A stretch of 64,000 bases of DNA from Candidatus Rifleibacterium amylolyticum (GTDB taxonomy: Bacteria > Muiribacteriota > Ozemobacteria > Ozemobacterales > Ozemobacteraceae), in assembly GCA_009917695.1 (NCBI GenBank), contig JAACJG010000008.1, positions 248,001 through 312,000 on the forward strand, in the 5' to 3' direction. Both the position numbers and the translations under genes were made by a program. The notes beneath the pieces are model-generated. The model saw only the letters and a program-made list of their open reading frames with translations. It did no database searches and was not told the DNA's origin. Position 1 is the stretch's first letter; the number at the start of each line of letters is the position of its first letter. This document shows positions 31,908-39,445 of the stretch, in pieces.

Positions 31908-32783
31908 ATGATTTCGAGTCTTACTGGTTTCGGGCGGGCTTCCTTCACCGATGAGTCTGGGCGTATCAACGTCGAGCTCAAGTCGGTTAACAACCGTTTT
32001 CTGCAAATAGATCTACATCTGCCATATGGATATAACTGGCTCGATGGCCTGGTCAGGCAGCAGGTCAGCACCCGCATCTCGCGTGGCAAGGTCTACCTGC
32101 ATCTCGAAATCGTCGATTATAACCCGAACCAGGAAATTATCATCAACCGGCCGTTGCTCAACAAACTCATCAATCTGCGCGAAGAGATCGCTAAAGAAAG
32201 CGGTCAGGCGCTGCCACTCGAATTCGATGGCATGCTCGCCCTGCCTGGCGTCATGAAGGTTGATTCGAAGCAGATAGATAACGATGCCATGTGGCAGCGA
32301 ATTCAACCGGTTCTTGCCGAAGCCCTCGATCATTTCGCCTCATCGAGAGAACGCGAAGGCAGCAATCTTGCCGACGACATGCGGCAGCGCAGCATCAGTC
32401 TGAAAGAGACTCTGAGCAAAATCGAGAAACTACTGCCCGAATTCAAACAGCAGTTCATCAGCAGATTTACCGAGCGAATAACCGAACTGGCTGGTAAAGC
32501 GGGTTTCGACGAAGCCAAACTCGCCACTGAAATCGCTATCTGGGCTGACCGTAGCGATGTCAGCGAAGAAATCACCCGACTCAACAGCCATCTTAAAGAA
32601 CTCGAAAACGTTCTTGGTTCTGACAAGCCGGTTGGACGCAGACTTGATTTTCTTGTCCAGGAACTTAACCGAGAGGCCAACACGCTCAGCAGCAAAATCA
32701 GCGATGTCGCGATTTCCCAGCTGGCAATCGATATTAAATGTGAGATCGAAAAAATCCGTGAACAGGCACAAAACATTGAATAG
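31908..32783 (+). CDS. yicC: YicC family endoribonuclease
   Basis: The 291-residue product has the YicC_N start SLTGFGRASF, the VELKSVNNRFLQID segment and the C-terminal DUF1732 signature GRRLDFLVQELNREANTLSS. E. coli YicC (RnaYC type) is an endoribonuclease that affects small-RNA levels. No ribosome-binding site is visible and the promoter lies directly upstream, so the mRNA is probably leaderless. It heads a cluster ordered yicC, remA, rpoZ, CoaBC relic, priA, def and fmt. Confidence 0.94.
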   Translation: MISSLTGFGRASFTDESGRINVELKSVNNRFLQIDLHLPYGYNWLDGLVRQQVSTRISRGKVYLHLEIVDYNPNQEIIINRPLLNKLINLREEIAKESGQALPLEFDGMLALPGVMKVDSKQIDNDAMWQRIQPVLAEALDHFASSREREGSNLADDMRQRSISLKETLSKIEKLLPEFKQQFISRFTERITELAGKAGFDEAKLATEIAIWADRSDVSEEITRLNSHLKELENVLGSDKPVGRRLDFLVQELNREANTLSSKISDVAISQLAIDIKCEIEKIREQAQNIE

Positions 32784-32792
32784 GAGCAATGC

Positions 32793-33113
32793 ATGAAAGC
32801 TCTTCTGCTGAATATCGGCTTTGGCAACGTTGTAGTAGCAGACCGCGTGGTCGCGATAGTCAGTCCCGGATCAGCGCCAATCAAGCGCCTCAAGGAAGAC
32901 GCCAAGGAACAGGGGCGGCTTATCGATGCCACCTACGGCCGCAAAACGCGCGCCATAGTTGTTACCGACTCGAATCATGTGATTCTCTCGGCGATAAACC
33001 CCGAAACCGCGGCAATTCGCATGCTCGGCAAAAAAGGTGCCCATGAGAATGGCGAAAGCCATGATGACGATATTGAAATTACTGAACTCGATGCAACGGA
33101 GGTTGACGAATGA
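32793..33113 (+). CDS. remA: RemA/DUF370 family regulator
   Basis: This 106-residue protein matches the DUF370 core: [35 protein letters not shown]-like [15 protein letters not shown], and [10 protein letters not shown]. In Bacillus, RemA is a DNA-binding activator of matrix and osmoprotectant genes; in other phyla the role is less clear. The acidic 25-residue C-terminal tail extends beyond the usual length. It overlaps rpoZ by ATGA. Confidence 0.93.
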   Translation: MKALLLNIGFGNVVVADRVVAIVSPGSAPIKRLKEDAKEQGRLIDATYGRKTRAIVVTDSNHVILSAINPETAAIRMLGKKGAHENGESHDDDIEITELDATEVDE

Positions 33114-33313
33114 AATTCCGCTCACGCACTGAAATCACGAAAAAGGTTCCGAACAAGTATGATGCCGTGATGGCCATTTCGAACCGCGTCAAGATGCTGG
33201 TAGACGGCAAGCGGCGCCTGATCGAAGAATATGACGAGAACTACGTCAAGATCGCCATGGAAGAAATCGCATCTGGAGCTCTCGAAATTGAAATCCAGGA
33301 CAAGGAAAAATAG
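33110..33313 (+). CDS. rpoZ: DNA-directed RNA polymerase omega subunit
   Basis: The 67-residue product has the omega signature [17 protein letters not shown], then a short helix ending [13 protein letters not shown]. Omega binds the beta-prime subunit and helps RNA polymerase assembly. It starts inside the remA stop (ATGA). The following gene overlaps its 3' end. The place between remA and a CoaBC-like gene is the usual one. Confidence 0.92.
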   Translation: MKFRSRTEITKKVPNKYDAVMAISNRVKMLVDGKRRLIEEYDENYVKIAMEEIASGALEIEIQDKEK

Positions 33314-34262
33314 AGCCCGGATCCTACTCGCACTCGGAAAAGGCATTGCCAGCAGCTTGGCTACCGAACTGGCAATGCTTTTTTGTCATGCCGGATGCGA
33401 GGTAAAAATCGCTCTTATCGATAATGGGCACGAATGGATCAGCGACTCAGCAATCAGGCAGATCAGTGGCAGTGCTGCCCTGACAGCAAGTCATCGCCCC
33501 GGCTGGTTTTTTGCGCCGGTCGCGTTTGACCTTGCCATTGCCGTTGCGCCAGCCAGCCTGACTCAGCAGCTTCTACAGGCACGGCTGACCGCCGATCCGG
33601 TGCTTGAATTCATATTACAGAAAAGCCCGACTCTCTGGATACTTCAAGAGCCAGCTCATGTTCCTGCAGAAACCGATGATTGCGATCCCCGACTGATTTT
33701 TCGAGCCTTACCGACACAACCACAGCAGCTTTCGACGTTTTATCAGAAAATTTTTGCTGAATGCACCGCCTGGCTGGCCAACCATCGTAAAAATGGCAAA
33801 AAGTCATTCTGGCTTGATTACCAGATTCCCGAGCAACTCAAAACAATAGCCAACCTGAGACCGTCATGGCTGGCTCGTTTCGACCATGCCCTGCAGGCGT
33901 GTGGAATAAGCCGGGCAGAATCAAGCGGCGATGCAGACCTGTTGATCGATGCTTACGATGGACCACAGCTCGATGCTGACAACCGGCTCGTCTTCAGCGA
34001 ACCCGAATTACCAGCCCGCACAGAGAGCAAAACATCGGCTCTGCATATTATTTTTGTGGCTCCTGAGCTCAACCTCGAGTTGCTGACTGCCGGCAAAAAT
34101 CGGCTTCTGGCGCAACGCCAGAACAACTCCCTGCACGTTGCCGATCAGCACGGAATCAGAGTCATACCAGATGTCACCGGACAGTGCTGCTATGCCCGTT
34201 TCAGCTCGCAGCTTGTGAATCAACTGAACTGCGCCACGCCCGGGCGCACACATCAGACATGA
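33288..34262 (+). CDS. Degenerate CoaBC-like flavoprotein
   Basis: The 324-residue product occupies the slot where coaBC normally sits, between rpoZ and priA. Its N-terminus (RILLALGKGIASSLATELAM, AGCEVKIALIDNG, ISGSAAL, FDLAIAVAPAS) follows the CoaC flavoprotein fold segment by segment. However, the catalytic HIxL His, the PxMNxxMW loop and the GRM-loop Cys are absent. The second half shows only faint resemblance to CoaB. The start is uncertain: TTG 33288 with GGAG 9 nt upstream, or ATG 33231; both overlap rpoZ. It is coupled to priA by ATGA. It is either a repurposed paralogue or a decaying gene. Confidence 0.65.
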   Translation: MKSRTRKNRARILLALGKGIASSLATELAMLFCHAGCEVKIALIDNGHEWISDSAIRQISGSAALTASHRPGWFFAPVAFDLAIAVAPASLTQQLLQARLTADPVLEFILQKSPTLWILQEPAHVPAETDDCDPRLIFRALPTQPQQLSTFYQKIFAECTAWLANHRKNGKKSFWLDYQIPEQLKTIANLRPSWLARFDHALQACGISRAESSGDADLLIDAYDGPQLDADNRLVFSEPELPARTESKTSALHIIFVAPELNLELLTAGKNRLLAQRQNNSLHVADQHGIRVIPDVTGQCCYARFSSQLVNQLNCATPGRTHQT

Positions 34263-36640
34263 CCTGCTACGTCGAGGTCTCTTTTCCGGACCCGATTGGC
34301 GAAGGCACCCTGACCTATCATCTCCCACCCGGCCGCGATGTTCCGCTGATTGGCTGCCGAGTTGTTGTGCCTGTACAAAACCGGCGGCTGATCGGCTATA
34401 TAACTCGTATTCATAGTGTTCTGCCGACATTCAGAACTGTAGCGCTGGGCGAAGTTCTCGACCCGCTGCCTCTTTTCAGCCCGGCCATGCTCGAACTGGC
34501 AGCTATAACGGCAAACGACTGCGCCTGCAATATTGGCGAAGTTCTGCATGCCATGCTTCCTGGCGGTATCAAACAGAAAATTGTGCGCATGATCTCGGCG
34601 ACAGCCGATTCTGACGACTCGGCGCTGCACTGGCTTTATGAACATGGCCAGACCCCCTACAACAGCTTCATCGAAGCTTTCCCACGATCTGCAGGGCAGC
34701 TGAAAGACTGGCTTGATTCCGGCTTCGTGGAAATCCTGCACAGCATCACCACAAACGCAGGCCCCAGGCTGATAAAGGTTCTCAAATTAAACCCGCAGAT
34801 GGCGGTCGAACCAGAGAAGCTCACGCCCAAAGAGCGCCAAGCGGTTCAAGCTCTGCTCGCATGCTCCTCGGCTCCGACAGCGGCTCAACTTTGCCGGGCG
34901 GCCAGCATCAGCAGCGCCCCGATCAACCAGCTGAAAAAGAAGGGACTGCTGCTCGAAGTCGAAGAACGTGTCATGCGTCAGGTGGCCGACGCAGACTATT
35001 ACCGGCGGCCAGCCGAAGTTCCTCCAGAGCTGTCGGACGACCAGCAGAAGGTTCTCGCCGAGATAAAAGATGCTTATGCGACCGACAGAAAACCGGTTCT
35101 GGTAAGAGGCGTAACCTGCTCCGGCAAAACCGAGGTCTATCTGCGCTGGGTCGCTGAAATTATCAGTATGAACAGAACCGCGATTGTGCTGGTGCCTGAA
35201 ATTTCGCTGACGCCGCAGATGATGAAGCGCTTTACCGATCGTTTTCAATCACAGGTGGCGATTCTGCACAGTAAGCTGTCTGATGGCGAGCGCTTCGATC
35301 AATGGGAAAAAATCAGACGCGGCGTCTGCCCGGTCGTGGTTGGAGCCCGTTCTGCCGTTTTCGCTCCGCTACCAAGACTGGGCACCATCATTCTTGACGA
35401 AGAAGGCGAACCCTCTTTCAAACAGGGCGATTCACCACGATATCATGCGCGTGAAGTAGCGAACCATCGTTGCCGCATCGAAAATGCCCAGCTTGTCATG
35501 GGCTCTGCCACTCCAACTATTGACTCTTTTTATCAGTGCTCTACCGGCGCCTGTCGTCTGGTCGAGATGAATTCACGCGTCAGCGACCGCAGGCCGCCAC
35601 TGGTCAAGGTCGTCGATATGCGCCATGAACTGGTTGCCCGCAAAAACCGCTCGATTTTTTCACAGCAACTCGGCGATTCAATCAAAAAAACTCTGGCAGC
35701 GCACAAGCAGGTAATACTATATCTCAACCGCCGCGGTTACAGCAGCTTCGTCTTCTGCCGAGAATGCGGCAAAGCCGTTGAATGCCCAAAATGCAATGTT
35801 TCTCTCGTCTATCATACCGGCAGTCAAATCATGCGTTGCCATTACTGCAGCGAAATACAGACAGTGCCAGAAACCTGCCCTGCCTGCGGCAGTCGTGCCA
35901 TCAAGTTTTTCGGCGCCGGAACCCAGCGTGTCGAAAGTGAGGCAAAGCGGTATTTTCCGACGGCACGCATTCAGCGCCTCGACTCCGACAGCGTATCGAC
36001 AAAAGGCAGCATGGAAGAAATTCTCGATCGCTTCGGCCGCGGCGAAATCGATATTCTCGTAGGCACCCAGATGGTTGCCAAAGGTCTCGATTTCCCAAAT
36101 GTTACACTGGTAGGAATTCTAGCCGCTGACAGCCTGCTGCGCCTGCCTGACTTTCGCGCTTCCGAACGCAATTTTTCTCTGCTGGCCCAGGTTTCGGGCC
36201 GAGCCGGACGTGGCGACAGCCCGGGCGAAGTAATTTTGCAGACTTATTATCCTGAGCATCATTCGATTCAGTTCGCCCTGACCGAAGATTATCACGGGTT
36301 CTATACGAAAGAGGCACAACTGCGGCACGAAACACTTTTTCCGCCATACATGGAACTTGCCTCGTTTATTGTTTCTGCAACCGATAAAAAGCGGGCGGCC
36401 GATAGCGCAAAGGCTCTTCACGATCTTTTTGCTGCACATCCGGCCGTCGACGCCAGCCTGCTGCTCGGCCCGGCGCCCGCAGCCATCGAAAAAATCAACG
36501 ACCGCTACCGCTTTCAGCTGCTGCTCAAGATGTCCGATTTCGAACAGCTCACCCGCACCGTCAGAGAAGTCTGCCGCCAGCTCAAAAAGCCAGGCGACAC
36601 CCGCCTGAGCATCGACATCAACCCCTGCTTCATGCTCTGA
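34259..36640 (+). CDS. priA: Primosomal replication-restart helicase PriA
   Basis: PriA rebuilds the replisome at collapsed forks. The 793-residue product has an N-terminal 3'-DNA-binding domain, a winged helix, a helicase core with VRGVTCSGKTEVYL (Walker A), a zinc-binding insertion with four CxxC pairs (FCREC, CPKC, CHYC, CPAC) and motifs GTQMVAKGLDFPNV and QVSGRAGRG. Two unusual residues occur: Cys replaces Gly in GVTGSGKT, and the DEEH box reads DEEG (35,396-35,407). ATG 34259 overlaps the preceding stop. Confidence 0.95.
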   Translation: MTCYVEVSFPDPIGEGTLTYHLPPGRDVPLIGCRVVVPVQNRRLIGYITRIHSVLPTFRTVALGEVLDPLPLFSPAMLELAAITANDCACNIGEVLHAMLPGGIKQKIVRMISATADSDDSALHWLYEHGQTPYNSFIEAFPRSAGQLKDWLDSGFVEILHSITTNAGPRLIKVLKLNPQMAVEPEKLTPKERQAVQALLACSSAPTAAQLCRAASISSAPINQLKKKGLLLEVEERVMRQVADADYYRRPAEVPPELSDDQQKVLAEIKDAYATDRKPVLVRGVTCSGKTEVYLRWVAEIISMNRTAIVLVPEISLTPQMMKRFTDRFQSQVAILHSKLSDGERFDQWEKIRRGVCPVVVGARSAVFAPLPRLGTIILDEEGEPSFKQGDSPRYHAREVANHRCRIENAQLVMGSATPTIDSFYQCSTGACRLVEMNSRVSDRRPPLVKVVDMRHELVARKNRSIFSQQLGDSIKKTLAAHKQVILYLNRRGYSSFVFCRECGKAVECPKCNVSLVYHTGSQIMRCHYCSEIQTVPETCPACGSRAIKFFGAGTQRVESEAKRYFPTARIQRLDSDSVSTKGSMEEILDRFGRGEIDILVGTQMVAKGLDFPNVTLVGILAADSLLRLPDFRASERNFSLLAQVSGRAGRGDSPGEVILQTYYPEHHSIQFALTEDYHGFYTKEAQLRHETLFPPYMELASFIVSATDKKRAADSAKALHDLFAAHPAVDASLLLGPAPAAIEKINDRYRFQLLLKMSDFEQLTRTVREVCRQLKKPGDTRLSIDINPCFML

Positions 36641-36733
36641 CAGTTGTTTTTTTTGCAATCACATCGCGCCGCAGCAAACTTTGTGATATAATGCTCATAT
36701 TATAACTTTTTTGTATCACCCCACGGAGACTAT

Positions 36734-37264
36734 ATGAAATACAGAGTTTTACACTATGGTGAAGAGCCACTGCGTGCGGCCTCTGAACCGGTCACAGAAA
36801 TCGACGACGATATTCGCCGCCTTGTCGAAGACATGTTCGAAACGATGAACGAAGCAAAAGGTGTTGGACTGGCTGCGCCACAAGTCGGCGTAAATCTGCG
36901 CCTCGCCGTCATCGATATCGGCGACGACCCGCTTGTTCTCATAAATCCACGTATTCTCAAAAGTTCGGGTAAAGAAACCTGCGACGAAGGCTGTCTGTCA
37001 TTTCCAGGCCTGACCGAAAAAGTCGAGCGTGCAACAAAAGTGATTGCCGAAGCAACTGATCTCGACGGCTCGGTTTATGAGATCGAGGCAGAAGGTCTGC
37101 TTGCCCGCGCCATTCAGCACGAACTCGATCATCTCGACGGCGTGCTCTTCATTGACAGAATAAGTAAGGCCCGCAAACTCCAGATCAAGCATGAGCTGGA
37201 GATGATTAAAAACGGCGAGTCACTTTATGACGATGACGAAGAAGAAGATGAGGCAAGATTCTGA
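36734..37264 (+). CDS. def: Peptide deformylase
   Basis: Def removes the formyl group from nascent N-terminal methionine. The 176-residue product has all three metal-site motifs: GVGLAAPQVG near residue 43, EGCLSFPG near 85 and QHELDHLDG near 127. The C-terminal tail is strongly acidic (DDDEEEDEARF). A CGGAG site precedes the ATG, and a TATAAT box lies at 36,687-36,692 in an AT-rich stretch. fmt starts on the last base of the def stop, the standard def-fmt pair. Confidence 0.97.
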   Translation: MKYRVLHYGEEPLRAASEPVTEIDDDIRRLVEDMFETMNEAKGVGLAAPQVGVNLRLAVIDIGDDPLVLINPRILKSSGKETCDEGCLSFPGLTEKVERATKVIAEATDLDGSVYEIEAEGLLARAIQHELDHLDGVLFIDRISKARKLQIKHELEMIKNGESLYDDDEEEDEARF

Positions 37265-38235
37265 TGGATAAAGCGCCTCTGCGCCTGGTTTTCATGGGTT
37301 GCCCACAATTCGCGGTACCCGCCCTTGAAAAGCTTACGCAGGACCCTGCCTTTAATGTGATTGCAGTCTACTGCATGCCTGACCGTCCAAAAGGGCGCGG
37401 CAAGAAACCAAGCCCGACGCCGGTCAAGATTTTTGCCGAAACTCATGGATTACCGGTCTTTTCGCCAGAAACCTTTCGCAATGCGCCCGAAGAAATTGAC
37501 AGATTGCGAAGTTTTGCGCCGGACTATCTGGTTGTTGCGGCCTACGGCCTGATCCTGCCACAAGCAATCCTGGACATACCAGGGCTGGCTCCGGTCAACC
37601 TGCACGCCTCAATTCTGCCGGCATATCGAGGCCCATCTCCAATTCACCAGGCTATAATCGATGGTCTGCCTGAGACGGGCAATACGATAATGTTGATGAG
37701 CAAGGGTATGGATGAGGGCGACATTCTTGCCATACAAACCACACCGATATTGCCAGACGAAGACTTTGCCGCAGTGCATGACCGCCTGAGCATCATGGGA
37801 GCCGATCTACTTGTGGATACTCTCAAAAAATTTGCAGACGGCAGCATCACGCCGAGACAGCAGAATCACGCGACGGCCACCTATACCCGCAAGATTACTC
37901 CTGACCTGGCAAAAATAGACTGGAACGAGCCTGCGGTAAAAATAGCCAACCTGATTCGTGCAATGAGCCCGACACCAGGAGCCTGGTTTGAAGATGCCGG
38001 AGAGCGCATCAAGGTATTCAAGGCAACCCCCGGCGCGGCGATAAGCGCAGAACCTGGCATGGTTCTCGATCAGCAGCCTGGAAGCGGCATACTGGTCGCA
38101 TGCGGGGCTGGCAGCAGCCTTCACCTGCTCGAGCTGCAGCGCGCCGGTAAAAGTCGTCTTTCCTGCCGCGAGTTTCTCTGCGGCTGTGCCCTGAAATCAA
38201 AAAACCTTGTCATCGATGACAGAACAAAAATCTGA
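37264..38235 (+). CDS. fmt: Methionyl-tRNA formyltransferase
   Basis: Fmt formylates initiator Met-tRNA with 10-formyl-THF. The 323-residue product has the N-terminal VFMGCPQFAVPALEKL segment, the catalytic VNLHASILPAYRGPSPIHQA with Asn, His and the substrate loop, and MDEGDIL with the catalytic Asp. The C-terminal domain includes PGAWF. It overlaps def by one base (TGATG). Confidence 0.96.
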   Translation: MDKAPLRLVFMGCPQFAVPALEKLTQDPAFNVIAVYCMPDRPKGRGKKPSPTPVKIFAETHGLPVFSPETFRNAPEEIDRLRSFAPDYLVVAAYGLILPQAILDIPGLAPVNLHASILPAYRGPSPIHQAIIDGLPETGNTIMLMSKGMDEGDILAIQTTPILPDEDFAAVHDRLSIMGADLLVDTLKKFADGSITPRQQNHATATYTRKITPDLAKIDWNEPAVKIANLIRAMSPTPGAWFEDAGERIKVFKATPGAAISAEPGMVLDQQPGSGILVACGAGSSLHLLELQRAGKSRLSCREFLCGCALKSKNLVIDDRTKI

Positions 38236-38280
38236 AGGGGGAGTGTCGATTGTACTAATGCAATTAACACAATCTTGCCA

Positions 38281-38982
38281 ATGAAGAAAACAGAACCAGC
38301 GCCCAAAAAACCGCTTCCTCCACAGGCCACGATAAGACGCCTCTCCGTTTATCTGCGTTACCTCAATGGACTTGACGGAGATGGCGTAAAGGTCATTTCT
38401 TCGCATGATCTTGCCCGCAGACTTGCGCTCAACCCGGCCCAGGTACGAAAAGATCTCGCCTATTTCGGCGAGTTCGGTAAGCGTGGCGTCGGCTACTCGG
38501 TAAAAAAGCTGCGTGACCATATAGTCAAGATTCTTGGCCTCCAGAAAATGCGCAAAGTAGCCATTATCGGAGCAGGCGGTCGGCTTGGCACCGCGCTCGC
38601 CCTGTATACCGGCTTTGAAAAGCGCAATTTCAAAGTCTGCGCACTCTTCGATAAAGATCCGGCCGTCATCGGCAACGAGGTCGACGGCGTCGGCAGAATT
38701 CTATCTATCGAAGAACTGCCGCGCACCGTTAAGGAAACGGGCATCGAGATACTTGTGCTGACTATTCCGGCTGCTGCGATCAAAGAGGTTCACGATATCA
38801 TCATGCTTTCTGGAGTAAGAGCCATTCTTAACTTTGCGCCATACAAGATGCTGTCGACCGAAGACGTCGCCGTTCATAACGTTGATCTGACAACCGAGCT
38901 GGAAGCATTGAGTTATCTTCTCTCTTTACGAGAATCCGGACTGACTTCTCTTGAAAACAACCTGCCTGCAGACAACGAATAA
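38281..38982 (+). CDS. rex: Redox-sensing transcriptional repressor Rex
   Basis: Rex senses the NADH/NAD ratio and represses fermentation and respiration genes. The product has about 233 residues: an N-terminal winged helix (TIRRLSVYLRYL, ISSHDLARRLALNPAQVRKD, GVGYSV) and a Rossmann domain with IIGAGGRLGTALALY, then the C-terminal swapped helix. I used ATG 38281; TTG 38275 is possible. A 13-codon mini-ORF (38,243-38,284) ends on the start codon, so coupling is possible. It follows fmt but an AAGGGGGAG purine run starts right at the fmt stop. Confidence 0.94.
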   Translation: MKKTEPAPKKPLPPQATIRRLSVYLRYLNGLDGDGVKVISSHDLARRLALNPAQVRKDLAYFGEFGKRGVGYSVKKLRDHIVKILGLQKMRKVAIIGAGGRLGTALALYTGFEKRNFKVCALFDKDPAVIGNEVDGVGRILSIEELPRTVKETGIEILVLTIPAAAIKEVHDIIMLSGVRAILNFAPYKMLSTEDVAVHNVDLTTELEALSYLLSLRESGLTSLENNLPADNE

Positions 38983-39014
38983 ACACACATCACGCAGCGC
39001 CCGTGCAGAGTCGC

Positions 39015-39044
39015 TTGACACCTTGTCTTAATCGGTGCTAGACT
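39015..39044 (+). promoter_or_regulatory. Promoter of the STAS-rel operon
   Basis: Perfect TTGACA (39015-39020) and TAGACT (39039-39044) are 18 nt apart, 29 nt before the ATG at 39,074. Confidence 0.65.
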
Positions 39045-39073
39045 GATCCATCACAGCACGAATTGGAGTTTTC

Positions 39074-39439
39074 ATGAGTCTTACCATTGATAGCCAGCAG
39101 CATGAAAACGATGTTGTAGTTATAGCCGTCAGCGGCGAAATTACCTTCGAAAATTCAGATCAGTTCCGCGACAAAATCGATCAGTTGTGCGAACAGGGCA
39201 GATATCGCCTGATCATCGATCTTGCCGGCCTGCAGTATATGAGTTCAGCCGGAATGGGTGTTCTTGTCCATGGCCTTAAGAAAGCGCGTGCCAAAAATGG
39301 CGATCTGCGCCTGATAAATCTCAGCGAAAAGATGCGCCGGGTATTTCTGATCACCCAGTTTACTCATCATTTTATGGTTCTGCCTAACCTTGAAGAAGCT
39401 GTAAAAAGCTTTGCCGCCACTGACGAAAGCAGCAGGTGA
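39074..39439 (+). CDS. STAS-domain anti-sigma factor antagonist (SpoIIAA/RsbV-like)
   Basis: This 121-residue single-domain protein has the STAS fold signature LIIDLAGLQYMSSAGMGVLV, including the Ser that switch kinases phosphorylate. Such proteins release a sigma factor from an RsbW/SpoIIAB-type anti-sigma kinase, or act in other partner-switching circuits. Neither kinase nor phosphatase is adjacent. TTGGAG precedes the ATG. Its TGA stop is followed in frame by TAG and then by the rel coding region, in the same reading frame. Confidence 0.93.
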   Translation: MSLTIDSQQHENDVVVIAVSGEITFENSDQFRDKIDQLCEQGRYRLIIDLAGLQYMSSAGMGVLVHGLKKARAKNGDLRLINLSEKMRRVFLITQFTHHFMVLPNLEEAVKSFAATDESSR

Positions 39440-39445
39440 TAGATT

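Noticed and set aside
38250-38273. ATTGT...ACAAT inverted repeat before rex as a Rex operator
   Set aside because: The half-sites are too far apart for the 16-18 bp Rex box, and the inner bases do not match the consensus.
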